Below are positions 28,410 through 37,457 of a stretch of DNA of 64,000 bases, piece after piece (position 1 is the first letter of the stretch; every line of letters starts with the position of its first letter). The stretch is from Paraburkholderia piptadeniae. GTDB taxonomy: Bacteria > Pseudomonadota > Gammaproteobacteria > Burkholderiales > Burkholderiaceae. The stretch spans positions 186,001-250,000 of the forward strand of contig NZ_CYGY02000011.1 in assembly GCF_900007165.1 (NCBI RefSeq), written 5' to 3'. The position numbers and the translations under genes are program-made. A model generated the notes under the pieces. The model ran no database searches, was not told where the DNA came from, and saw nothing but the letters and a program-made list of their open reading frames with translations.

Positions 28410-29267
28410 ATGACCGCATTGACCCAGCGACCGGCTGGCCGATCTATCGATGCATTCGCCGCCGTGCCCGGCGCGCGTGGGCTCGAGTACTGCATTTCAG
28501 GTGCGCAGCCTTACACATTCGACGTGCACAACACGTCGGATACGGTCTGTCTGCTGCTCGGCACTATCGTTTCGAATACGCGTTACGACGACGGGCCCGC
28601 CCTTCCGCTCACGTTTCGCGCGGAGACAGCGGCATTTCATCCACGCGGCGGAAAGATGCATATCGACGCGCAACAGGTCCGCCTCGGCTTCGTTGCGTTT
28701 CGCTATTCGGATGAATTCAAGCGCGGGATGAACGATGCACATGCGGATACATCGAGAAGCACCGTCAATCGCGACAATCTCGGCGCTGACGCGATCCGTC
28801 ATCTGGTGCGCTATGCACGGCTCAAGACGACATCGAATGCCGCGTTGCCCGTCGATCCGTGGGAAATCCAGTGTCTCGCGACGCTCGCATGGATCGAAAC
28901 GACGCGGCAACTGCAAACGGCTAAAGACATTCATCGGCCGACACTGTCGAGCGTTGAATTCCAACGACTCGAACAGTATGTCGAAGAGAACCTCGACGAC
29001 GCATTGAGCTGTACGCAAATCGCGGCGACGCTCGATCTTCCCGTGCGGGTCGTCTCCGATGGCGTGAAAGCGCGAACGGGCCATTCGCTGTATCGCTTCG
29101 TGGTCGAAAAGCGCCTGAATGCGGCTGCCCGCATGCTGCGCGCGACGGACACGCCGCTTTGCGATGTGGCCGCAGCCTGTGGATTTTCTTCGCAACAGCA
29201 CATGACGGCGCTTTTCTCCGAGCGGCTGGGCACGACGCCGTCGCGCTACAGAAAGCACGCAGCATGA
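28410..29267 (+). CDS. AraC-family regulator
   Basis: Transcription factor of 285 residues. The N-terminal half looks like an AraC-binding-2 sensor domain (PGARGLEYCISGAQPY, VCLLLGTIV). The C-terminal part carries two helix-turn-helix motifs (ALSCTQIAATLDLPVRVVSD and LCDVAAACGFSSQQHMTALF) ending in LGTTPSRYRKHAA. The start at MTALTQR has GGAG six bases upstream; an ATG four codons earlier is less well placed. It is divergent from the MetA-like gene across 277 bases and probably activates the flavoprotein/cytochrome cluster in response to its substrate. Confidence 0.9.
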   Translation: MTALTQRPAGRSIDAFAAVPGARGLEYCISGAQPYTFDVHNTSDTVCLLLGTIVSNTRYDDGPALPLTFRAETAAFHPRGGKMHIDAQQVRLGFVAFRYSDEFKRGMNDAHADTSRSTVNRDNLGADAIRHLVRYARLKTTSNAALPVDPWEIQCLATLAWIETTRQLQTAKDIHRPTLSSVEFQRLEQYVEENLDDALSCTQIAATLDLPVRVVSDGVKARTGHSLYRFVVEKRLNAAARMLRATDTPLCDVAAACGFSSQQHMTALFSERLGTTPSRYRKHAA

Positions 29268-29407
29268 GGCCACCACGCTACGGCTTTTGCTGCTGGTTTC
29301 CCAGTGCTCAACGATGCGCGCAATCATGTCCTGCCAGGCGCGTTCATCATTGCGTGAATGTGCTAGCCTGAGCTTCCATCATCCGACGTGATCCGGCGAG
29401 GCGCAAA

Positions 29408-30373
29408 ATGGAACTGCGACATCTGAGAATATTTTGTGCGGTCGCGGAGCACGGCAGTTTCACGGCAGCGGCTGAAAAGATCCACAACGTGCAGTCGAAC
29501 GTGACGATGCGTATCAAGGAGCTGGAAGCGGAATTGAACCAGCAGCTATTCATTCGGCAGAAGAATGGCGTCGTGCTCACGTCGGCAGGGCAAATCTTCC
29601 TGGGCTACGCACAGCGTATTCTTCAATTGACGGATGAGAGCCGCAACGCGTTGCTCGACAACGCATCGCCACGAGGGCTGTTGCGGCTCGGGTCGATGGA
29701 AACGACAGCCGCGATCCGGTTGCCGAAAATCCTCGCCAGGTATCACGAGCAGTACCCGCAAGTTCAGCTGTCGCTGATGACGGGCACGACGACCGAGTTG
29801 ATCAAGGCCGTCGAATCGCATCGGCTGGATGGCGCTTTTGTCGGCGGTTTTCATCAAACTTCGTCGCTGTATCAGGAAGAAGTCTTTCACGAAGAACTGG
29901 TTCTCGTGAGCGGCAACGAATTCGACTCACTGTCGGCTCTTACGAACGAGATATCGCGTCAAACAGTGCTCGTCTTCAGGACGGGTTGTTTCTATCGTTC
30001 GACGCTCGAACACTGGTTCTATCAGGCGGGCATCATTCCCGGCCAGATCATGGAACTTGGCACGCTGGATGGGATCATGTCGTGCGTCGCTGCCGGGATG
30101 GGTATTACGTTGCTGCCGCGATCTGTCGTGGAGAGCCACGGCGCGCGGCATTCCGTACAGTGTCATGAACTGCCGCAGGAATTCTCGAACGTCAAGACCG
30201 TGTTCATTCGCAACAAGGACGCGCTCGTCACGCCGGCGCTCACGGCGATGATCGATCTCGCGCATCATCAAATTGCAATGGATTGCGGCGCTCAGAAAGC
30301 GGCCAGTGAAAACATCTTGACGACCGGGCTGGGACGTATCGACGCTACGGAATCCGGCGCGAGCGTTCACTGA
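29408..30373 (+). CDS. LysR-family regulator
   Basis: Transcription factor of 321 residues. The N-terminal winged helix is MELRHLRIFCAVAEHGSFTA followed by AAEKIHNVQSNVTMRIKELE. The remainder is the periplasmic-binding-like effector domain (GLLRLGSMETTAAIRLPKIL, LDGAFVGGF, MSCVAAGMGITLLPRSVVE). Ribosome site GAGG six bases upstream. It lies 140 bases after the AraC gene and converges with a nitronate monooxygenase gene, with a strong terminator in between. Its target is not obvious from position. Confidence 0.93.
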   Translation: MELRHLRIFCAVAEHGSFTAAAEKIHNVQSNVTMRIKELEAELNQQLFIRQKNGVVLTSAGQIFLGYAQRILQLTDESRNALLDNASPRGLLRLGSMETTAAIRLPKILARYHEQYPQVQLSLMTGTTTELIKAVESHRLDGAFVGGFHQTSSLYQEEVFHEELVLVSGNEFDSLSALTNEISRQTVLVFRTGCFYRSTLEHWFYQAGIIPGQIMELGTLDGIMSCVAAGMGITLLPRSVVESHGARHSVQCHELPQEFSNVKTVFIRNKDALVTPALTAMIDLAHHQIAMDCGAQKAASENILTTGLGRIDATESGASVH

Positions 30374-30402
30374 TTTGCCCGATGCTGCCAACGGGAGCTG
30401 GA

Positions 30403-30452
30403 AAAGACCACGCGCCGTGAACCGAAATCAAGGTTCACGGCGCGTGGTCTTT
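30403..30452. terminator. Bidirectional terminator (21-base perfect stem)
   Basis: Two perfect 21-base arms (AAAGACCACGCGCCGTGAACC and its complement) flank an eight-base loop. The A-run on the left and T-run on the right give U-tracts for both strands. It separates the LysR gene from the convergent nitronate monooxygenase gene. Confidence 0.9.
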
Positions 30453-30467
30453 CACTTTCAAGCGCCG

Positions 30468-31463
30468 TCAGGCATAGCGCAGATGCAGTTCCTTGAACGG
30501 CTCGACCGAGCCGGCCTGGACCCGTTCGCGGCCGCAGCTCAAACCTTGCGCCAGTTCCGCCACACGCTCGGCGGCCGGGATAACGCGGTCGATCTTTCCC
30601 ACACCCTGGCCCGCATAGAGCGACAGCTTCTGTGCCATCTTCGGCTTGTCGATCGCGCGCGCACCGCCGCCGATAAAACGCAACAGGTTCCACTTGTCGC
30701 GATTCGGGATCACGCGATGCGGCGTGCCGTATTTCCATCCGAACGAGTACCCCGTTCGATACTCGGTGTCGTCGACAGTAGCTTCCACGATCTTCTGCTT
30801 ATAGAGCGGATGCGCATTCGACTCCTCACACGCGACAAACGCAGTACCCACGAGCACGCCGCCCGCGCCTATTTCCATCACGGTTCGAACGTCATCGCGG
30901 TTCGTAATGCCGCCTGCGGCCAGCACAGGCCGGCCCTCGGAAACTTCGATGAGCGCGGGCAACAGCGAAAGCAGCCCAATGGTGCCGCGATTCAAATGGC
31001 CACCGCTCTCGCTGCCTTGGGCCGTGATGATATCGGCACCATTCGCAATCGCCTGTCGCGCAAGCTCGACGGAGCCCACCTGAACCATCACAATCATTCC
31101 CGCGTCTTTTGCACGCGCGATCATATCCGGGTAGTTCTCGGCATAGAACAGCGACAGCATGCGCGGCTTTTCCTGAAGCACGATCCGGAACTGCGCTTCG
31201 AATACATCCGGGCCGCCAAACGACGGCACGAGATTCACGCCGAAAGGCTTGTCGGTCAGGCTCTTCGTTTCCCTTAGCCACTTTCGTAATGCGAGCGGCG
31301 GCAAGCGCAATCCGCCTATCGTGCCCATTCCGCCCGCGTTCGCAACGGCAGCGACGAGCTTCGGACCGGAAATAGCGGCCATCCCGGCGAGGAAGATCGG
31401 GTATTGAACTCCGCAAAGCTCCGTGACGGCATTGCCGCCGAATTCATAACTGGTTGTGCTCAT
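30468..31463 (-). CDS. Nitronate monooxygenase-family FMN protein
   Basis: FMN-dependent TIM-barrel oxidase of 331 residues. Key blocks are QYPIFLAGMAAISGPKLVAA, VANAGGMGTIGG, KPFGVNLVPSFGG, ADIITAQGSESGGHLNRG and AGGITNRDDVRTVMEIGAGG followed by VLVGTAF. Family members oxidise nitronates such as propionate 3-nitronate, while some relatives are enoyl-reductase-like. It starts just after the stop of the cytochrome b561-like gene and is the last gene of an operon with an ActP-type symporter. The combination suggests uptake and oxidation of a small acid, possibly a nitro-acid; that is inference. Confidence 0.85.
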   Translation of the reverse strand: MSTTSYEFGGNAVTELCGVQYPIFLAGMAAISGPKLVAAVANAGGMGTIGGLRLPPLALRKWLRETKSLTDKPFGVNLVPSFGGPDVFEAQFRIVLQEKPRMLSLFYAENYPDMIARAKDAGMIVMVQVGSVELARQAIANGADIITAQGSESGGHLNRGTIGLLSLLPALIEVSEGRPVLAAGGITNRDDVRTVMEIGAGGVLVGTAFVACEESNAHPLYKQKIVEATVDDTEYRTGYSFGWKYGTPHRVIPNRDKWNLLRFIGGGARAIDKPKMAQKLSLYAGQGVGKIDRVIPAAERVAELAQGLSCGRERVQAGSVEPFKELHLRYA

Positions 31464-31467
31464 GGTG

Positions 31468-32076
31468 TTAAAGCTCCACACGTTTTCCAAGCATCCGTTT
31501 CAAGGCGTCGTTTTTCAGCACGAGATGGTTCTTGCAGGCACCGAAGATATGCAACGCCAACCCGATCACAAACGGCGTAGCGCCGATCTTGAAGAGAATG
31601 TCGAAGATTCGCGCCGCCTGATGATCCGGCGATATCAGCGCAGGAATGAACCACCCTCCGGGCAATTCGATCGGCAGTCCGGCCGCCGACTTCGACAGCC
31701 ACGCCGCAATCGGCAGCAGAACCATCGCGAGCGCGAGGGCCGTCGCCACCGACCGGCTGACGATCACTTCGACGGGATTCGGCGTGCCGACGGGCAACGG
31801 ATGATATGACGTGATGCGCGCCCAGAACCGGTAGGCCGATACAGGAAACAGGATTGTCCCAAGCAGATTCAGCACTTTCGTGAGCCCGCTGTCCGGCGAA
31901 ACGGAAAGCGCGATTTGGATCGCGATGATCGACAGCACGAGCGCCGCCACCACCCAATGAAGCACGATCGTAATCGGCGAAAAGCCCAGGCCGTTATCGC
32001 GCACCTGAAACCTGGCCTTCATGCGCTCGCCGTGCGAACGGGATTCCGACACGTATGAGGTTTGCAGCTTCGACAT
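31468..32076 (-). CDS. Cytochrome b561-like membrane protein
   Basis: Integral membrane di-haem-type cytochrome b of about 202 residues. Four hydrophobic helices are visible: ITIVLHWVVAALVLSIIAIQ with the haem-type HW, GTILFPVSAYRFWARITSYH, VATALALAMVLLPIAAWLS and FVIGLALHIFGACKNHLV with a histidine. It probably moves electrons between the quinone pool and a periplasmic or membrane partner. It lies between the ActP-type symporter gene (19 bases) and the nitronate monooxygenase gene (4 bases), an unusual combination. The redox partner is unknown. Confidence 0.85.
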   Translation of the reverse strand: MSKLQTSYVSESRSHGERMKARFQVRDNGLGFSPITIVLHWVVAALVLSIIAIQIALSVSPDSGLTKVLNLLGTILFPVSAYRFWARITSYHPLPVGTPNPVEVIVSRSVATALALAMVLLPIAAWLSKSAAGLPIELPGGWFIPALISPDHQAARIFDILFKIGATPFVIGLALHIFGACKNHLVLKNDALKRMLGKRVEL

Positions 32077-32095
32077 TTCCCACTCCAATCAATAG

Positions 32096-33769
32096 CTAGT
32101 GACTGACCGCACCCGAAGAGCCAATGCCTGTTTGAGCGCGAACGAACTGGTCGTCGAACTTCTCCCGTTCTATCGATGCTCGCGCGCCCTGATCGGTAAG
32201 CGAGCCGATCCACGTGAAGAAGAACGCGATCGTCATTGAAACAATGGCGGGGTAGTCGTATGGAAAGATCGCGATCGCGTGCCCAAGTACTTTCACCCAC
32301 ACAGCGGGCGAAAGCACGACGAGGCTCACTGCGCTCACGAGGCCAGCGATGCCGCCCATCAGCGCGCCGCGAGTCGTCAAGCCTTTCCAGTAGATCGCCA
32401 AGGTCAGAATCGGAAAATTGACGGATGCTGCGACGCTAAATGTCAGCGCCACCAAAAACGCGACGTTCTGATCCTTGAAGAGAATGCCAAGCAGAATCGC
32501 GACGCCCGCGATGGCGACCGAGGCAACTCTCGACACGCGCTTTTCCTGCGCGGCATCGGCGTTGTTTCGCTTGATTACCATCGCGTACAGGTCGTGCGAG
32601 ATCGCAGAGGTACCCGCCATCGTGAGCCCCGCTACGACAGCCAGAATGGTTGCAAACGCGACGGCGGACAGAAAGCCGAGTACGAAATCGCCGCCCACGG
32701 CCTTCGCCAGATGCATCACGGGCATATTGCCGCCGCCGATCAGTTTTCCGCCGAGTACGCCGTGCTCATAGAAGGCGGGATTGCGTCCTACGATGACGAT
32801 GGCGGCAGTGCCGAGCACGGTGACAACGAGGAAGAAGTATCCGATGAACCCCGTCGCGACGAACACGGACTTGCGCGCTTCCTTTGCATCGGGCACGGTA
32901 AAGAAGCGCATCAGGATGTGAGGCAGTCCCGATGTGCCGAACACCAGCCCCACCGACAGCGATAGCATCTCGAACGGATCGGCCACGAGTTTGCTCGGCA
33001 GCATCATGCCGCTTCCGCTCTTGTGCGCGGCGATTGCCTGCTCGAACATGTTGTCGATCGAAAAGCCGAAATGGCTCAACGACAATATGGCCAGCAGACT
33101 TGCGCCGAACAGCATCAGCACGGCCTTGATGATTTGCACCCAGGTTGTCGCGACCATCCCGCCGAACGTCACGTACACGGCCATCAGAATGCCGACCACC
33201 ATGACGGCGTAGTTGTATTGGAGCCCGAATAGAAGCTGGATGAGTTGCCCCGCGCCCACCATCTGCACGACCAGATAGAAGCAGACGACCGTCAGCGAGC
33301 CGAACGCCATCAGTGTCCGTATTCTCTGCTGGTCCAGCCTGAACGACGCGATATCGGCGATGGTGACTTGCCCCAGGTTTCTGATGCGTTCGGCAAAGAG
33401 AAACATCAGTAGCGGCCACGCGACAAAGAAGCTCACCGCGTAAAGCATGCCGTCATAGCCGTTGAAAAAGATCATGCTCGTCAGCCCGAGCAAAGCCGCC
33501 GCCGACATGTAGTCGCCCGCGAGCGCAAGACCGTTTTGAAATCCTGTAATGCCGCCGCCGGCGTTGTAGAAGTCCTTCATCGACTTCGTCTTCGATGCGG
33601 ACCAGTACGTGATGCCTAGCGTCGCGATCACGAACATGACGAACATCGCGATTGCGGTGGTGTTGAGCGGCTGCTTCTGTACTTTCTCCAACGCTTCCGG
33701 CGTGGCCATCGCCGCTTGTGCAACGAAAGCGGTGAGCACAGCGACTGCGATTCTGATCGGCCGCTTCAT
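32096..33769 (-). CDS. actP: Cation/monocarboxylate symporter (ActP type, sodium:solute symporter family)
   Basis: Inner-membrane symporter of 557 residues with a cleaved-type N-terminal signal (VAVLTAFVAQAAMA) and about thirteen helices. Diagnostic blocks are SKTKSMKDFYNAGGGITGFQ and NGLALAGDYMSAAALLG, then GMLYAVSFFVAWPLLMFLFA and FATILAVVAGLTMAGTSAIS. ActP carries acetate, glycolate and similar short acids. The gene overlaps the upstream DUF485 gene by four bases, the standard yjcH-actP arrangement. Unlike the usual acs-linked locus, it is followed by a cytochrome b561-like and a nitronate monooxygenase gene, so the carried acid may differ. Confidence 0.92.
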   Translation of the reverse strand: MKRPIRIAVAVLTAFVAQAAMATPEALEKVQKQPLNTTAIAMFVMFVIATLGITYWSASKTKSMKDFYNAGGGITGFQNGLALAGDYMSAAALLGLTSMIFFNGYDGMLYAVSFFVAWPLLMFLFAERIRNLGQVTIADIASFRLDQQRIRTLMAFGSLTVVCFYLVVQMVGAGQLIQLLFGLQYNYAVMVVGILMAVYVTFGGMVATTWVQIIKAVLMLFGASLLAILSLSHFGFSIDNMFEQAIAAHKSGSGMMLPSKLVADPFEMLSLSVGLVFGTSGLPHILMRFFTVPDAKEARKSVFVATGFIGYFFLVVTVLGTAAIVIVGRNPAFYEHGVLGGKLIGGGNMPVMHLAKAVGGDFVLGFLSAVAFATILAVVAGLTMAGTSAISHDLYAMVIKRNNADAAQEKRVSRVASVAIAGVAILLGILFKDQNVAFLVALTFSVAASVNFPILTLAIYWKGLTTRGALMGGIAGLVSAVSLVVLSPAVWVKVLGHAIAIFPYDYPAIVSMTIAFFFTWIGSLTDQGARASIEREKFDDQFVRAQTGIGSSGAVSH

Positions 33770-34080
33770 TGAGCGCCTCCCGCGAGAATCCGAGCGGTCA
33801 ATTGGTCAAACTCTCCGTTTGCGCGCCGAATGTAGATGCCAGTCAAAACCCACGTCCCGAGGATCAACACTGCACCGACAGGCCAGCCGATCGTAATCAC
33901 ACTTCCGGGATAAAGCCGCGTGGCAAGCACTTGCGGCGCGAACCCCGCAATGAACACAAAAGCGTAGTACGGCAGCAAGGTGCCCAACGTAAGCCATGCT
34001 ACGAGCCTGCGTCGCCGGGCGACCAGTCGTTCGAATGCCGGCGACAGCCGGACGTCGTCATGCGCAGTGGAATCGACCAC
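33766..34080 (-). CDS. DUF485 membrane protein (YjcH type)
   Basis: Small inner-membrane protein of 104 residues with two hydrophobic helices: LVAWLTLGTLLPYYAFVFIA and WPVGAVLILGTWVLTGIYIR. Short charged ends flank them, including SPAFERLVARRRRL at the N-side. This is the constant partner of ActP-type symporters and probably supports their assembly or activity. It overlaps the actP start by four bases (ATGA), indicating translational coupling, and it is the first gene of the operon. Confidence 0.92.
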   Translation of the reverse strand: MVDSTAHDDVRLSPAFERLVARRRRLVAWLTLGTLLPYYAFVFIAGFAPQVLATRLYPGSVITIGWPVGAVLILGTWVLTGIYIRRANGEFDQLTARILAGGAQ

Positions 34081-34580
34081 GATGTCTCCTGTATTTCGTT
34101 TCGGGTTAGGCGCATTGCGCTGCGCTCTTCCTGTTTTGCTTAACGATAGGAGCGTGAATCGATCAAGTAAAATGATGTTTGATGATGCGTGCCATCACTG
34201 CGAGTGAAATGGCGCTTCTTCCGCTTCACTCATTAAGTGGCGGAATTCGCACCAGTGAATTCCAGAAAGAAGCACAGAGCGCACATCGCATCGGCCGGGC
34301 CTCGCATTTGTGCGACGCCCGGCGCCCGCACCGTCATGACGCAACGTCAATAATCGCCCCACTCACACACCGTTCGGCGCGGCCATTCCGCGCCGTCCGC
34401 GCGCACGCGCCGCGCGTCGGCTATTGGCGGGCGTGCGCAAAGCATCCGCATTTGTTCCCACGCGTCAAAACTGTTTGTCCACTACGGGTGTACGCAAGCG
34501 GATCGAGCAAGCCTAGATTGACGACCTAACGGCGCTGTCGATCCCCGACGGCAAATGCCACCAACGTATCGAGGTCAATC
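34081..34580. other. Divergent promoter region between DUF485/actP and SDR genes
   Basis: About 500 bases with no convincing gene. It must carry promoters for the leftward symporter operon and the rightward SDR-tautomerase pair. The segment 34370-34435 is very GC-rich. No clear -24/-12 or -35/-10 pair was found. Confidence 0.5.
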
Positions 34581-35291
34581 ATGAGCAACTCGCAAAAGGT
34601 CGTTATCGTCACTGGCGCATCACAAGGTATCGGTGCAGAACTCGTCAAAGCCTTCCGGGAGCGCGACTATCGCGTCGTCGCGATCGCGCGTTCGATCAAG
34701 CCCTCCGACGATCCGAACATCGTCACAGTCGCAGGCGACATCGGAGATCGCGAAGTGGCAAAGCGTGCCGTCTCCGAAGCCGTCGAACGCTTCGGCCGCG
34801 TCGATACGCTGATCAACAACGCGGGCATCTTCATCGCGAAGCCGTTCACGCAATACACGGCTGAAGACTATGCCTCCATCCTGAACGTCAACGTGAACGG
34901 CTTCTTCCATATCACGCAGCTCGCGATCGCCGAGATGGAGAAGAACAAAAGCGGCCATGTGTTGCAGATCACGACGAGTCTCGTCGATCATGCAATTTCC
35001 GGCGTGCCTTCGGTGCTCGCATCGCTGACGAAGGGCGGCCTGAATGCGGCCACCAGATCGCTCGCTATCGAATACGCGAAGACGGGTATTCGCGCGAACG
35101 CCGTCTCGCCGGGCATCATCAAGTCGCCAATGCATGCGCCGGAAACGCATGAAGCACTCGGCGCGCTGCATCCCGTCGGCCATATGGGTGAAATGCGCGA
35201 CATCGTCGACGCCGTCGTGTACCTCGATTCCGCGCCGTTCGTGACGGGCGAGATCCTGCACGTCGACGGCGGCCAGAGCGCAGGCCACTAA
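34581..35291 (+). CDS. Short-chain dehydrogenase-like protein lacking the usual catalytic tyrosine
   Basis: Classical-length SDR of 236 residues. The cofactor site VIVTGASQGIGAELVKAF and the LINNAG motif are intact. Where the YxxxK motif is expected the sequence reads PSVLASLTKGGLNA: the lysine is present but the tyrosine four residues before it is alanine. It may use another residue or act as a binding protein. Ribosome site GAGG six bases upstream. A small tautomerase gene follows in the same direction after a hairpin, so both may act on one carbonyl substrate. Confidence 0.85.
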   Translation: MSNSQKVVIVTGASQGIGAELVKAFRERDYRVVAIARSIKPSDDPNIVTVAGDIGDREVAKRAVSEAVERFGRVDTLINNAGIFIAKPFTQYTAEDYASILNVNVNGFFHITQLAIAEMEKNKSGHVLQITTSLVDHAISGVPSVLASLTKGGLNAATRSLAIEYAKTGIRANAVSPGIIKSPMHAPETHEALGALHPVGHMGEMRDIVDAVVYLDSAPFVTGEILHVDGGQSAGH

Positions 35292-35301
35292 GCACAACGG
35301 C

Positions 35302-35323
35302 GAGGCATCGGCAACGATGCCTC
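35302..35323 (+). terminator. Intercistronic hairpin
   Basis: GAGGCATCG and CGATGCCTC form a perfect nine-base stem with a GCAA tetraloop, 11 bases after the SDR stop. No T-run follows, so it may stabilise or attenuate the transcript into the tautomerase gene instead of ending it. Confidence 0.5.
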
Positions 35324-35349
35324 ATCCGCCTAACATCACGGAGATTGCC

Positions 35350-35586
35350 ATGCCTATCGTGACCATTCAGGTTACTCGTGAAGGAAACAAGCCCGGCACG
35401 AATGCGGTGACGCCGGAAGAGAAGGCGCAGCTTATCAAGGGAGCCAGCGAGCTTCTTCTCAACGTGCTCAACAAACCGCTCGAAGCGACATTCGTCGTCA
35501 TTCAGGAAGTCGAGACGGAGAATTGGGGATGGGGCGGACTGCCCGTCGACGAATATCGTCGGCAGAAAGCGAAGAAGCCGGACTGA
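35350..35586 (+). CDS. 4-oxalocrotonate tautomerase-family protein
   Basis: Small enzyme of 78 residues that begins MPIVTIQVTREG, so after Met removal it exposes the catalytic N-terminal proline of the family. The QEVETENWGWGGLPVDEYRR block matches the PptA/YdcE-like subgroup. Ribosome site GGAG six bases before the ATG; a start 33 bases earlier is open but would bury the proline. It should tautomerise an enol/keto intermediate, possibly the one used by the SDR gene just upstream. Confidence 0.9.
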   Translation: MPIVTIQVTREGNKPGTNAVTPEEKAQLIKGASELLLNVLNKPLEATFVVIQEVETENWGWGGLPVDEYRRQKAKKPD

Positions 35587-35674
35587 GTGCCGGCATAAAA
35601 TTGAAGCAGCCAGTTGCGGCCATTGCGCGAAGAGGCTTAAAGGTTCTCCGCGCAATGAGCCCGCACGGTTTCGT

Positions 35675-36352
35675 TCAGGGCTCTCTACGCGCGCGGCTGC
35701 GGCGCAAGTCGAGCATGCCGCCGATCGATTCCTCGCGACGCCCCTGCACGAGTCCGATACGCGACCCCGCTCGCACCCATCCCGTTTGCACGACGCTCAG
35801 ATAGACACCCGCGAATCCGCTCAGATACATGTGCTTTACCGCGCGCCTATAGCCCATCACTGCGTTCAGCTTGAAACAGGGACTGCGTGGCGCTTCGACA
35901 CGTAGCCTCACTTCGTCGATGACGAGCACGTCGCCGACCCACAGGTCTGTTTCGAGCACGCCCTGTGTCGTCAGGTTTTCGCCCAATGCACCGAATTCGA
36001 ACAGTCTGTCGGCATGCGCGACACCCGCCTCGATGCGCCGTTCACGCCACCACGCGTAGTGCTCGATCGGGTACAGATAGACTGCCTTGTCGAGCCCGCC
36101 GTGAACGCTGATATCGGCCTGCTCGTCGCCGACGAAGCCCAGCTTCTTCACTTCGACGATCGCGCCTTCGCTCGCGCTGCTGATCGAGCGCTTGCGTATC
36201 GCCGACTCGACTTGCAGCCCTTCCGAAGACAGCCCGACGTCGAGAGGCTGGATCAAGCCGACATTGATCGACAACACCGAAGCGCCGATGTCGCGCACGT
36301 TCTCGCCGGTTTCTGCATGGCCAGTCTGGTCTCCCATCTCGCGCCGGTCCAT
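35675..36352 (-). CDS. MOSC-domain protein (YiiM type)
   Basis: Molybdenum-cofactor-associated protein of about 225 residues. Typical blocks are ADISVHGGLDKAVYLYPIEH followed by YAWW, GALGENLTTQGVLETDLWVG and EAPRSPCFKLNAVMG with the conserved cysteine. YiiM of E. coli reduces N-hydroxylated compounds such as 6-hydroxylaminopurine, so a similar reaction is possible. The start is uncertain: the chosen ATG is only five bases from the nitronate monooxygenase stop and the AAGGA lies too close. Coupling with that upstream gene points to joint handling of nitro or N-hydroxyl compounds. Confidence 0.85.
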   Translation of the reverse strand: MDRREMGDQTGHAETGENVRDIGASVLSINVGLIQPLDVGLSSEGLQVESAIRKRSISSASEGAIVEVKKLGFVGDEQADISVHGGLDKAVYLYPIEHYAWWRERRIEAGVAHADRLFEFGALGENLTTQGVLETDLWVGDVLVIDEVRLRVEAPRSPCFKLNAVMGYRRAVKHMYLSGFAGVYLSVVQTGWVRAGSRIGLVQGRREESIGGMLDLRRSRARREP

Positions 36353-36356
36353 TCCT

Positions 36357-37457
36357 TTACGACGCGAACTGCTGCAAACGCCGGATGGCCTCGACGAGTT
36401 CGGTCTCCAGTTGTGCGACCAGCTCGGCGGCGGGCAGCGAGCGGGTGAGCGCAGCCGCCTGGCCGCCCCACTGCGCGCCATAACCGAACTCACCCTTTGC
36501 TTTCGCGGCGGCATGCAGCGCCTTGCCCGCGTCGTAGGTGATCGGATAAGACGGCGTCGCCGGACGGTCCGCCGAGCGGCCCAGTTCCGTGAACCTGTTC
36601 ACCATGCTGCGCGCCGGCCGCCCCGAAATCGCCGACGTCAAAACCGTGTGATACGCCGGATCGCCGAGAATGGCGCGGCGGTAGCCTTCGTCGATCGACG
36701 TCTCCGGGCACGGGACGAATGCCGTTCCGAGTTGCGCGGCCTGCGCGCCGAGCGCGAGCACCGCCGCGATGCCGGCGCCGTCCATGATCCCGCCCGCCGC
36801 GATCACGGGCAGATCGATTTTCTGCACGAAGAGGCGCGTGAGCGCGAACGTGCCCAGGCCTTCGTCGAAGGCTCGCGTATCGAACACGCCGCGATGGCCG
36901 CCTGCTTCGATACCTTGCGCGACCAGAGCATCGACACCCGCATCGGCGACGGCCGCCGCCTCGTCCAGATTCGTCGCCGACGCCAGCAGCTTGATGCCCG
37001 CGTCCTTCAGCGCCTTGACGATCTCTTTCGAAGGCAAGCCGAAATGGAAGCTGACCACAGCCGGCTTTTCCTCAAGAAACACGTCGAGCATCGCCTGATC
37101 TTCGACGAAGCTCGTATAGATCTCGCCGAGCTTTTCAGGCGCGCTCGCACCGTACTTCTCGAAGTGCGGAGCGAGCCAGCTCAGCCATTCCTTTTCGACT
37201 TTCGCATCGGCGGTTGCGGGTTCATGGCAGAAAACATTGATGTTGAAGGGCGCGTTGGTCAATGCGCGCGTGTCGCGGATTGCCTTTCGCGCGGCTTCGG
37301 CATTCATCGCGCCCACGCCGAGCGATCCGAGGCCGCCCGCATTCGAAACGGCTGCGGCGAGCGCAGGTGTGCTGGTGCCCGCCATGGGCGCCTGGATGAT
37401 CGGCTTGCTGATGCCAAGCAGCTTGAGAAGCGGCTTGTCTTCGAAACGATTGCTCAT
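36357..37457 (-). CDS. Nitronate monooxygenase
   Basis: FMN enzyme of 366 residues that oxidises alkyl nitronates to carbonyls. The N-terminal block [20 protein letters not shown] followed by [10 protein letters not shown], then [28 protein letters not shown], and [20 protein letters not shown] fit the class I family, including the catalytic-type histidine in GGH. Ribosome site GAGG seven bases upstream. It is followed almost immediately by a MOSC gene and is divergent from two tandem LysR genes. It is only distantly similar to the other nitronate monooxygenase at 30468-31463. Confidence 0.92.
   Translation of the reverse strand: MSNRFEDKPLLKLLGISKPIIQAPMAGTSTPALAAAVSNAGGLGSLGVGAMNAEAARKAIRDTRALTNAPFNINVFCHEPATADAKVEKEWLSWLAPHFEKYGASAPEKLGEIYTSFVEDQAMLDVFLEEKPAVVSFHFGLPSKEIVKALKDAGIKLLASATNLDEAAAVADAGVDALVAQGIEAGGHRGVFDTRAFDEGLGTFALTRLFVQKIDLPVIAAGGIMDGAGIAAVLALGAQAAQLGTAFVPCPETSIDEGYRRAILGDPAYHTVLTSAISGRPARSMVNRFTELGRSADRPATPSYPITYDAGKALHAAAKAKGEFGYGAQWGGQAAALTRSLPAAELVAQLETELVEAIRRLQQFAS

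Noticed and set aside
34100..34260. Possible sigma-54 promoter for the actP operon (a TGGCAC word)
   Set aside because: The -12 GC element at the required spacing is missing.
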